12,650 bases of DNA from CAVPKN01 sp964588495 (GTDB taxonomy: Bacteria; Chlamydiota; Chlamydiia; Chlamydiales; JAAKFR01), in assembly GCA_964588495.1 (NCBI GenBank), contig CAZPPS010000049.1, positions 1-12,650 on the forward strand, given 5' to 3'. Positions 1-7,098 of this stretch are shown here, one piece after another. How positions within the stretch are numbered: position 1 is the stretch's first letter; each line of letters opens with the position of its first letter. The notes beneath the pieces are model-generated. The model saw only the letters and a program-made list of their open reading frames with translations, had not been told where the DNA came from and did no database searches. The position numbers were made by a program, and so were the translations under genes.

Positions 1-153
1 AGTTTATACGAACCTCTATTTCTAAGTGGACCGATTTTTGGGGAGCAGGTCAGAACGTTTCCATAAGTTTCTAGAACTGAATGATTATCCAAAAGCTTCC
101 ATTTTAGTGAATTTATTCTTTCATTCGAAGAGCTATCAGCCATGAGGGTGAGG

Positions 154-221
154 AAGCCGTATGCGTAAATAGCGCTCGTACGGTTTTAGAGGGGGCGAGG
201 GTGAGTAATCCCCTCGTCTAC
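154..221 (+). mobile_element. 3' end of a probable group II intron (domains V and VI)
   Basis: Bases 154-187 form a 34-nt hairpin of the domain V type. The left arm starts AAGCCGTATGCG, contains the AGC catalytic triad, and pairs with a right arm ending CGTACGGTTTT, with an internal bulge next to the CG as expected. The apical loop is not a clean GNRA tetraloop. A second helix follows (CGAGGG 196-201 with CCCTCG 211-216, extendable outward) as domain VI, and the sequence then reads CTAC, a typical 3' intron boundary at about 221. I see no clear bulged branch-point A 7-8 nt from that boundary; the nearest A residues (207-208) lie in the loop. The intron may therefore be degenerate. Bases 1-153 would be the upstream intron part (end of domain IV); I recognise no reverse transcriptase coding there. 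The body of the intron lies left of the window. Confidence 0.6.
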
Positions 222-268
222 CAACTGACGTTGACTAACAACTCTAAACAGGCCCTAAAAGCGCTCTT

Positions 269-2398
269 CTATATTTCAATAAAATCCTTCAGATGATCCA
301 TTTCAGTTGCCCATGCTGTAAGCGGAACAAAACGGTGCTGGATTTCATTTGGACTACTCGATTTTCTTTGCATGAGGTGCACAGTGTCCTGTTCTTTATG
401 CATAATGGCCCGATAAAAAGACCCTTGCTTTCCCTGAATTGTCTCTTTAAAGGCATTTTCTGCCGCTAAGTGACGGGCATATGCTGGTTTATAACTTACT
501 AAAGATGATTGATACTCTTGGCATTTAGCCGCCGTTTTAAAAAATTTCCATGTCTTTTTTCCCGCATGGTCATGGGTTAAAACTGCGGCGATTTTTTTAT
601 AAAAAGAATGAGTATCCGATTCTGCAAATCCCCAAAATTCATTAGAAAGGATGCACTCTTGCGCCCTATTAATTATTTCGATTGGAAAAGCAATCTGAAA
701 CAGATGTGCACCAAGCGTATCGGGATATCTACCCTGTTTCTCCAAAATTTCAAATTCTTTTTTTACGTCCTTAAGACCTTCAGTTCTCTTTTTGACTGTA
801 TCTCTAGAAAGAACTTCTTTGCGAAAGACATTTTTCTGATCCCGATAGAAGAGGATGGAAAAGGGAGTATGATCAACCTCGACACCTTCTTCAAGCCAAA
901 AATCTCCTGGGACAGCGACAATTTGTCCCAGTTTGCGCTCTTCAGGAAAGATGACCAATGTGTGCGCTCTATTTGTGTAATCTATTAAATGTTTCAGTTC
1001 ATTCTTTAAAGCTTCCTCTCTTTTTTGGGCTGATGTCCAATGGTAATAAGTCTTCCCTTCTCCCAAAATAACATAGACCTCTCTTTCATCAGAAAACTGG
1101 ATTGGGTCAAGGCGCATAAAATGATTGTTTGGTATGAAGCACGCACTGGAAGTTTGGATATCGAGCCTGGTTAGTGTTGCCAAGCTGAGCCCACCCCTTA
1201 TTGCCGAAAAATTGTTTGTTCCAAACAACAACTCATGGAGAGCGGATCCATCAATCAGATCCCTGTATTGATTTTCCAGTGCCTTCTTTCTCTCTTCCTG
1301 CGTTCTATAATAAAGACACGTTTCTATATCTTTTTCTTTGACTTTTAGAGCCCAGACAGCTGAGCGCATGTTAATAGAAAATTTGCGCATCAAAAATTCG
1401 CCATTTTTTAACGGCGCATTCTTGAAAGCAGCAAGATCCCATTCTTTAATCAGTCCCTCCACTTCTTTTTCAGAATAAATAGGAGACAAGGCCGTTTGAA
1501 CATCGACAAATCCTTCTTTCTGTAAAGTTGAAAGACAAAGGTCTCTTTCATCTTTAGTTCTGTAATAAACGGTTTTCGTTTGTTTTTTTCCTTTAGATCT
1601 TATGACATAGATCGTGTGCTCTGCATATTGATTTGTAATGGTTGTTTCAAAATGCTGATATTGCTTCTCCTGACAGGAGGTTTTAAAATGAGAGCGACAC
1701 CCCTGTCTAACAGCACTTATTATTTCATCATGGTTGCAATAATCTCTGTAGGAACCTTCTGGTCCAAAAAGGGTACGTGGCAGCTGAGATTTACAATAAT
1801 GGGTTTGTGTACCTGAGCTTGTACGCACAGCGTAAATAAAGACTTTGGAGGTGTTACAAAGAGTGATTTCTTTTTCTGAAAAAGTTTGGAGTCCCCTTTG
1901 CATATTGATAAAGGCAGCGATTTCCTTTTTTTGCTCCGGATTAAGCAGTGGGCTAATGTCAGCTTCCGTAAGCTCTGGCTCTATATCAACTTTAGATTCA
2001 GGAATGTTTTTGCATTCTTCTTTTTTCTTCGACGCTTCCTTAATTCCAGTGGTTAGAGGATCCATACTTGTATCTGGGCTTGTATCTGGAACGGCAGGAT
2101 TATCTTGAAGCTCTTCCTTGAGAGAATAAGATTTGACACAGCCCCAAATTCCGGCACCCACGAAAACAACACCCCCAACTCCCCCGATGACTAACATCAC
2201 AATGCTGCCTGTCCAGCCCGGATTAATCAGCGGAGACACCTGACATAATCCCCCAATTCCAATACCGGCCGTTGCTAAACTTCCCATTCCTAAAATAATG
2301 ACAAGGGCAAAGCCGAGGACTTGAAATTTTGAAGGGGTATTTTCGATTGTTGGGCAGATGGACACTCCCCTTGAGTTACTAATTTCTTGGGCGCTCAT
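269..2398 (-). CDS. Inc-like bilobed membrane protein with repeated C-terminal modules
   Basis: This 709-residue protein has no recognised enzymatic motif. Residues 1-23 are polar. Two long hydrophobic segments, about 24-52 and 63-88, are separated by a short Pro/Trp loop (PLINPGW). This bilobed hydrophobic hairpin is the hallmark of chlamydial inclusion-membrane (Inc) proteins, although the pattern is not unique to them. A Pro/Ser/Asp/Lys-rich linker (about 95-150) follows. From about 185 to 690 a degenerate module recurs six or seven times: a beta-like stretch such as IYVIR or VWALK, then a YYRT-like motif, then a charged helix such as DERDLCLSTLQ, EERKKALENQ or QKREEALKNE. Copies lie near 187, 262, 347, 440, 513, 598 and 661. 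The ATG is preceded by GGAGG at 6-nt spacing. By family analogy it would be type III secreted and anchored in the vacuole membrane with the modules facing the host cytosol; this is inference. Confidence 0.75.
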   Translation of the reverse strand: MSAQEISNSRGVSICPTIENTPSKFQVLGFALVIILGMGSLATAGIGIGGLCQVSPLINPGWTGSIVMLVIGGVGGVVFVGAGIWGCVKSYSLKEELQDNPAVPDTSPDTSMDPLTTGIKEASKKKEECKNIPESKVDIEPELTEADISPLLNPEQKKEIAAFINMQRGLQTFSEKEITLCNTSKVFIYAVRTSSGTQTHYCKSQLPRTLFGPEGSYRDYCNHDEIISAVRQGCRSHFKTSCQEKQYQHFETTITNQYAEHTIYVIRSKGKKQTKTVYYRTKDERDLCLSTLQKEGFVDVQTALSPIYSEKEVEGLIKEWDLAAFKNAPLKNGEFLMRKFSINMRSAVWALKVKEKDIETCLYYRTQEERKKALENQYRDLIDGSALHELLFGTNNFSAIRGGLSLATLTRLDIQTSSACFIPNNHFMRLDPIQFSDEREVYVILGEGKTYYHWTSAQKREEALKNELKHLIDYTNRAHTLVIFPEERKLGQIVAVPGDFWLEEGVEVDHTPFSILFYRDQKNVFRKEVLSRDTVKKRTEGLKDVKKEFEILEKQGRYPDTLGAHLFQIAFPIEIINRAQECILSNEFWGFAESDTHSFYKKIAAVLTHDHAGKKTWKFFKTAAKCQEYQSSLVSYKPAYARHLAAENAFKETIQGKQGSFYRAIMHKEQDTVHLMQRKSSSPNEIQHRFVPLTAWATEMDHLKDFIEI

Positions 2399-2410
2399 TA
2401 TTAACCTCCA

Positions 2411-2593
2411 ATGCAGAAAAGTATTATAGTGGATTTGTTAAAAAAAAGAAAACATTGTGATCTGATTCTTCCAGCCGGTTTTGCTAAAGAAGATTGCGGT
2501 CATTTCCCCTATGTTGAAGCTCCAGAAATCTACTTTAGTTCCTTTTTTAGCAAACTGAATGCCCATATCAAGCAGCTAACTCCCCTAAAATGA
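2411..2593 (+). pseudogene. C-terminal remnant of an alpha/beta-hydrolase gene
   Basis: The 60-codon ORF contains CGHFPYVEAPEIYFSSFF, which matches the usual end of alpha/beta-hydrolase-fold enzymes (GHFPxxExPExF), where the His is the catalytic-triad base. The rest of the fold, including the nucleophile elbow GxSxG and the acid residue, is absent. An intact enzyme would be about 250-300 residues. The first 20 or so codons are lysine-rich, do not resemble the fold, and overlap the promoter of the divergent gene, so the apparent ATG is probably fortuitous. I read this as gene debris left by a deletion. A functional 60-residue peptide cannot be excluded but is unlikely. Confidence 0.5.
2423..2428 (-). 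promoter_or_regulatory. Probable -10 box (TATAAT) of the Inc-like gene
   Basis: On the minus strand a perfect TATAAT lies 24 nt upstream of the ATG at 2398, and the GGAGG ribosome-binding site sits between them. This would give a 5' leader of about 18 nt. The -35 position falls in a T-rich tract and is poorly matched. The box overlaps the first codons of the plus-strand ORF at 2411, which suggests that ORF is not a functioning gene. Confidence 0.55.
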
Positions 2594-2693
2594 GAGCTCA
2601 GGTGTATTCAGCCTCCCATTTAGCCCCATCAGCCTTTCTTTATAAAATATGAGTGCTTCAAACTCATGGCATTTATTTTGCTATATGAGCATT

Positions 2694-3206
2694 ATGCTAA
2701 AAACAAAATTGCTGACAGCTATATTTTTATTTATATTTCCTAATCTTGCCTATGGCAGAGTGGATTTCGAAAACAAATCTTTTATTAATATCCCATGTTA
2801 TTTATATGAAAGATTTGATGGCGGTTCTTTTCGAGACAACTACTTAGTGTGTAACATCGATATATTATTGTATCGGGATAATCCAGAAAAAAAGGATGTC
2901 ATATTTAGAGCTGTAGGCTTTCAACCCGATGAAAAAAGTAAGTTAATATTTCTGACCACGTATAGATTTTCTACTAAGGATGGGTCAATTCAAAATGTAG
3001 CAGTGGCGGCAAACGATAATTTTAGCTTCGAAATAGTACACTCAAAGGCAATAAGAACCCTAGTAAGTGGCGAAAAAATCCCAAACACAGAAAAATTCAA
3101 GATAAGTGGCTCAGGTAATCTTAAAAATAAACAGTTTACGTGGACTCAACTTAATAATGTCGCGTTTCCAAATTGGGAATACCGCATGGGAATAGGTTTT
3201 CCTTAA
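2694..3206 (+). CDS. Small exported hypothetical protein
   Basis: I do not recognise the family. The frame is open from an ATG at 2649, with further ATGs at 2685 and 2694. None has a clear Shine-Dalgarno sequence. I prefer 2694 because it gives a textbook signal peptide: MLKTK as the basic n-region, LLTAIFLFIFPNL as the hydrophobic core, and AYG before RVDF as a signal peptidase I site. The mature part (about 150 residues) contains two cysteines (IPCYLY and LVCNID) that could form a disulfide, several predicted beta strands and many Asn/Asp/Lys residues. A small beta-rich periplasmic or secreted protein is plausible. The gene is visibly more AT-rich than its neighbours, which hints at separate acquisition. 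It may be co-oriented with the VOC gene 60 bp downstream, but nothing shows a functional link. Confidence 0.6.
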   Translation: MLKTKLLTAIFLFIFPNLAYGRVDFENKSFINIPCYLYERFDGGSFRDNYLVCNIDILLYRDNPEKKDVIFRAVGFQPDEKSKLIFLTTYRFSTKDGSIQNVAVAANDNFSFEIVHSKAIRTLVSGEKIPNTEKFKISGSGNLKNKQFTWTQLNNVAFPNWEYRMGIGFP

Positions 3207-3268
3207 TTCAAAAATAGTTACTGTTCATAGGTTCTTTGAATATTCCCATAAATCTGGAGGTTTTACTG

Positions 3269-3655
3269 ATGAGACGTTACCACCACTATGGCGTTCCCAT
3301 AAAAAAGGCTATGGACGGCGAGGTTTATCACAAAGACATCTCTTTGCACGTGGTTAGCTTTTCTAAGAGTCCTTATGGCATTGAATTTTTTCGATTCGAC
3401 GCATCCTATAAAGACAATCCCAAGGTAAAAGATCATCCAGATATCATTTCCGAAGTTCCTCACATTGCATTCATTGTAGATAACTTAGAAGCTGAAATTG
3501 CGGGAAAAAATATTGTATTTGGACCCAACACCCCTATAGACAACTGGACCGTGTGTTTCATTATGGAAAATGGAGTTCTAGTGGAACTCATAGAAACAAC
3601 GCTGACAGACAGTGAGATCCTGGAGTTTCTTCATAAAGCTGCGATTGTTCAATAA
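3269..3655 (+). CDS. VOC (glyoxalase/bleomycin-resistance fold) family protein
   Basis: The 128-residue product has the layout of a single-chain VOC protein. It begins MRRYHHYGVP, continues with YGIEFFRF (about 36-43), then VPHIAFIVDNLEAEIAGK (63-80) and VCFIMENGVLVELIE (95-109). His5/His6, Glu39, His65 and Glu106 occupy places where the family carries metal ligands, so the metal site may be intact. VOC enzymes include glyoxalase I, dioxygenases and antibiotic-binding proteins; the substrate cannot be told from sequence. The ATG is chosen over an upstream TTG (3236) because GGAGG lies 8 nt before it. The gene is convergent with the helicase gene. Only the MDR remnant separates them, and I see no clear terminator. 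Confidence 0.75.
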   Translation: MRRYHHYGVPIKKAMDGEVYHKDISLHVVSFSKSPYGIEFFRFDASYKDNPKVKDHPDIISEVPHIAFIVDNLEAEIAGKNIVFGPNTPIDNWTVCFIMENGVLVELIETTLTDSEILEFLHKAAIVQ

Positions 3656-3667
3656 AAGGCGAAGAGC

Positions 3668-3734
3668 TTAAGCTACTTTAATCAGCAGTTTTCCGAAGTT
3701 GCGCCCTTCCAGGAGTCCGAGAAAAGCTTGAGGA
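3668..3734 (-). pseudogene. 3'-terminal remnant of an MDR oxidoreductase gene
   Basis: Read on the minus strand, the last 22 codons before a TAA encode a peptide ending GLLEGRNFGKLLIKVA. The intact MDR gene at 7099-8118 ends GLLDGRNFGKLLVKVS. At DNA level 3668-3730 matches 7099-7161 at 55 of 63 positions, with an uninterrupted 23-bp identity at its inner end, and similarity stops abruptly at about 3731. The protein differences are all conservative (D/E, V/I, S/A), which suggests the fragment came from a once-functional paralogue rather than an exact copy. The helicase stop codon lies directly at the break point. Confidence 0.8.
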
Positions 3735-3735
3735 T

Positions 3736-6700
3736 TCAAGTATTATTCTTGGAGCGCAGCTCCTGTTTACCGTGAGCATAACTACATTTTTCTCCCCGTT
3801 TGCAGGAAGTGGAATCTTTTTTGAAATATTGGCACAGTTCTGTTTTGTAATTTGATTGAGTTGGCTGTAGCCCATGAATGACTGTTTTTTTGGCCGAGGG
3901 CAATTTTTTGGGTTGTAAATTTGCAAGAAACTCCTCACCATAGAGGATTTCTCTGTCTGAAGCGTCTTGGACCAATTCAGCCATATCGTCCTTTGCAAGG
4001 GTTTTTATATCACCCAGTATGATTAATGAATATTTCGCACGCGTGAGCGCCACATTTAATCTTCTTGAATCGTGCAAAAATCCAATCCTTTGCTTCAGGT
4101 TTGCGCGGACACAAGAGATGATAATCATATCACACTCCCCTCCCTGAAAGCCATCAACAGTATTCACTTTGATACCTGTAAACTTTTTGTTGAGATCAGT
4201 GCGAATATAATCGGCCTGTCCTTTGTAAAAAGTGATAATTCCTATTCGATTAATCACATCGATACCATATCGGTGCATGAACTCGACAATTAATTTTACA
4301 TACCTGGCTTCTGATTCATTAATGTAACTATGATTTGTATTTTTTGTTTCATGTCCTGTCACATTGATAAATGCGTAAGGAGAGTTCATAAAGGAGGGTA
4401 CACCGTCGCTTTTAGGAAGGATAGAGTCATATTTTGTGACCGGTGCAGCGTTTTCAAGCCTGCCGCCATAATATTTTTTCGAGGGAAAGCAACTAATTTC
4501 AGGATCCATTCGATATTGTATATTGAGCAGAGAGTAAGGTTGATCGCAGTCTTTAATCAATCTCTCCATAAGAGAGCGTCCAAACTTTGTTTTTTCTGCA
4601 TAGGGAGAGATCACAGTTGCAGGTAACTGCTTAATATCCCCTATCAACAAACATTTTTTGGGAGTATATTTCAATGCAATGGTTATCTCCGCTTCAACGG
4701 CTTGAGCGGCTTCATCGATAATCAAAGTATCGAAAGGGAGCATAATTTCTTTGAGTCTTTGCTGACCGCAAGTGCTTAATGTTGAAAAAACAAGTGCGGA
4801 GTTATTGATGAGCTCAGCTTTCAGTCCCTTTGCGGAAAAATCCCCATCAGCTGTTTCAAATTCTGTTACCGCCGATTGCAACTCCAAAGCCAGCATGCTT
4901 AAAAGTGAATGCGCTTTACCAAGAAGTGTTGTGTCTTCAGGTTCCTCGAATTTATTGGCTTTATTTTCTTTGAGTTTTTTCCAATCTTCAGACGTGGCAC
5001 GAGAGAGGTATTTCACGTAAAGGTTAGTGACTTGAAGAATCATCGTATTTACTCTCTTGATCTTCTGTAATATACTTAATTTATACAAAGCGACCTCTTC
5101 AGCCAATGCCGAAAATTCGTCGCCCATTCGATTTAAACTTGCTTCAGCTTCCTTGATGCGATTCTTGAGAAACCTATCCTCTCCCTCAACCAGCTTTGCA
5201 GGTTGCAGTTTCCAAAGAGTGTTACACATGTCCTGTATACAGCTGATCTTTTGAGATCCCCAGGTGTCGACAAACACATTACAGAGCGGGGAATCAGGGG
5301 GGAGTTTTTCTTCAACACCAATCAAAGCAACGGGAACATTGGGATACTCGTTGACAAATCTTTCTCCCAAAACCTGGGTCGCCTTATTTGAAGGAGTGCA
5401 GACTAAAAGTCTTTCTCTACGCAGTTGAGAAGCTTTTAATAATGGAATCAGAGTGCTTGTTTTTCCAGTTCCCGGTGGCCCCTGAATCAGTTGCAACCCT
5501 TCTTCCAAAAGGAGAAACTTCTTCACCGCCAAGGCCTGGGATGGGTTTAATTTTGCTAACAATTTTTGTTCGATAAAAGAAAGGGGGGCTTTCTCTCTTT
5601 TGGCGGAAGAAACTCTGGGAAATTCTTCCATGAAATAACAATCATCATCGAAGAATTCCACAGGATTTTGGTCAAATAGAGATGGGGATATTGTCCCCTG
5701 GTAGATGCATTTTTCCAAAAAAGTTTCTTTTCGTGCTGAAAATGTTGTGCAGGCATCAAACATCCGCTGAAGAGTAATAAGAGAACCAATAGGTGTCACT
5801 TGCCATTGCTGTTTTGCTTCAAAAGCTGTATTGTAGATGGATAGTAATCCATGATCTACAACAACTTTGAAGGAGATTTTCGGGTTTGCACTTGTTAATT
5901 CAGAATAGTTAGCCAAAGCTATAAGTTTTAGCTGGGAAAACTTTGTATGTTCCAAAAGTAAGGCATCGCCCGCTTTAATATCGTTATTAAAATCACGGGG
6001 AGGATTAAATTTCATTTCTGTTGGATTTTCTGCATTAACATTACGTTTGTAATGGAATAGCTCAAAAATAGATCCTTCTGCCTTCCCGATATGGAACAGT
6101 TCAAGTCCAATCTGCAAAATGGCGCGTGCTTCTTCATAGATAAGATTTTTGAAATATTCATAATAGGCAGCTCGATTATCATAAATATCAGGGAGTTGTA
6201 TCAGCTTGGAAGTGGGATTCTGGATCATTTCCACTGTCCACTTCAAAACATTTTTATTAAATATAAAGTTGCCCTCATCAAAATGCTTGCCATGGGAAAC
6301 TTCGGTATTTGATCTTACAACTCCTCCTCCCGATAATGATTTGTTGCTCTTCTTGGACCAGAACTCTTTAGCAACTTCCGGATCTTTTAAATCCAGCTTG
6401 ATCACAGGAACTGTTTCTATGAAAGCATCGAGAAAGACACGGAGCCTGCGGTTGTCAAGCGATACCCACTGTCCATTAAATTTCACGATACGGATAGTGG
6501 GAAAATGTTCCGGCTTTATTTTTTTATTATTTAACTGATATACAGCATCATCGAGCAAGCCTCCATCAGAAAATGTCCTGGAAACCGTTTTTTGAGAAAA
6601 ATCAATATCACGGGTTTTCATGTATACTGAATTTTTTGTAGTGGACTCTTGCAATGACAGCTTTTGAAAACTTTCATTCAGCCCCAATTTCTCACTCTTG

Positions 6701-6855
6701 CCCTGAAAGCCCCTATATCCCAATGGTTGTTCCGAGAGCGTCCGAGAAACATGGGCTTGCCCAGATTTTTTCAAACGTGGCACTGCATTTTGATTGCCAT
6801 TGTGGTTAACGGGTTGTGCGGAAGGTTTACGGTCATAGGAATGAGTAGGAATCAT
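3736..6855 (-). CDS. UPF1/SMUBP2-like SF1 helicase with C-terminal CCCH zinc finger
   Basis: This 1039-residue protein has the full SF1B helicase motif set: Q motif LNPSQALAV (about 436), Walker A GPPGTGKT (459-466), Ia CTPSNKA (486), Walker B DEAA (714-717), III GDIKQLPA (739), IV QYRMDPEI (780), V VNTVDGFQGGECD (897-909) and VI RRLNVALTRAK (931-941). About 190 residues between Ia and II, partly coiled-coil, resemble the 1B/1C insertions of UPF1-type enzymes. At the C-terminus, YKTELC...C...C...H (Cys1008, Cys1018, Cys1024, His1028; C-X9-C-X5-C-X3-H) is a CCCH finger with the YKTEL lead-in and the trailing AHGxxELR of eukaryotic tristetraprolin fingers. Residues 114-150 hold a SLDNRRL motif region; residues 1-110 are Ser/Asn/Gln-rich and probably disordered. 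It should unwind RNA or DNA with ATP. RNA binding through the finger is inferred. AGGAG lies about 5 nt before the ATG. The role is unknown; it could be a host-acting effector. Confidence 0.9.
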   Translation of the reverse strand: MIPTHSYDRKPSAQPVNHNGNQNAVPRLKKSGQAHVSRTLSEQPLGYRGFQGKSEKLGLNESFQKLSLQESTTKNSVYMKTRDIDFSQKTVSRTFSDGGLLDDAVYQLNNKKIKPEHFPTIRIVKFNGQWVSLDNRRLRVFLDAFIETVPVIKLDLKDPEVAKEFWSKKSNKSLSGGGVVRSNTEVSHGKHFDEGNFIFNKNVLKWTVEMIQNPTSKLIQLPDIYDNRAAYYEYFKNLIYEEARAILQIGLELFHIGKAEGSIFELFHYKRNVNAENPTEMKFNPPRDFNNDIKAGDALLLEHTKFSQLKLIALANYSELTSANPKISFKVVVDHGLLSIYNTAFEAKQQWQVTPIGSLITLQRMFDACTTFSARKETFLEKCIYQGTISPSLFDQNPVEFFDDDCYFMEEFPRVSSAKREKAPLSFIEQKLLAKLNPSQALAVKKFLLLEEGLQLIQGPPGTGKTSTLIPLLKASQLRRERLLVCTPSNKATQVLGERFVNEYPNVPVALIGVEEKLPPDSPLCNVFVDTWGSQKISCIQDMCNTLWKLQPAKLVEGEDRFLKNRIKEAEASLNRMGDEFSALAEEVALYKLSILQKIKRVNTMILQVTNLYVKYLSRATSEDWKKLKENKANKFEEPEDTTLLGKAHSLLSMLALELQSAVTEFETADGDFSAKGLKAELINNSALVFSTLSTCGQQRLKEIMLPFDTLIIDEAAQAVEAEITIALKYTPKKCLLIGDIKQLPATVISPYAEKTKFGRSLMERLIKDCDQPYSLLNIQYRMDPEISCFPSKKYYGGRLENAAPVTKYDSILPKSDGVPSFMNSPYAFINVTGHETKNTNHSYINESEARYVKLIVEFMHRYGIDVINRIGIITFYKGQADYIRTDLNKKFTGIKVNTVDGFQGGECDMIIISCVRANLKQRIGFLHDSRRLNVALTRAKYSLIILGDIKTLAKDDMAELVQDASDREILYGEEFLANLQPKKLPSAKKTVIHGLQPTQSNYKTELCQYFKKDSTSCKRGEKCSYAHGKQELRSKNNT

Positions 6856-6947
6856 GCTTCTCCTTTTATTCTCTAACTATAAAACTGGCTTTTAGCCTCG
6901 TAATAGACATTTTCGCATTTCCAAAATTTACACATTGTATCCAAATG

Positions 6948-6974
6948 GAGGGCGCTACTGGATGCTAAAAAAAT
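6948..6974 (+). repeat. Copy 1 of a dispersed intergenic repeat
   Basis: GAGGGCGCTACTG followed after 4 nt by CTAAAAAAAT recurs in the same order and orientation at 10141-10164, where the gap is 1 nt. This copy lies upstream of the helicase start. It is followed directly by an imperfect inverted repeat (ATTC-TA-AAGAA / TTCTT-GAAT, 6975-6998). The rest of the 243-bp gap between the helicase and MDR genes shows nothing I can name beyond a small GGCT-AAA-AGCC hairpin near the helicase start. Confidence 0.5.
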
Positions 6975-7098
6975 ATTCTAAAGAAAGGTTTCTTGAATTA
7001 CAAGATTCAAATGAGTCCAACCATTCGTTTTTTCATTCAAAAACAGAATGTCGCTCTGGCATTTTTTTCAAAGAGATATCAATTAACTTTTCTTCTCG

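Noticed and set aside
608..988. A 126-codon plus-strand ORF opposite the Inc-like gene
   Set aside because: It lies wholly antisense to a well-supported gene with repeats and a ribosome-binding site, and its product has no recognisable features. It is a shadow of the real frame, as are the plus-strand ORFs within the helicase gene.
6975..6998. Imperfect inverted repeat considered as an intrinsic terminator
   Set aside because: The arms are AT-rich with a bulge, no T tract follows on either strand, and the position is upstream rather than downstream of the neighbouring genes.
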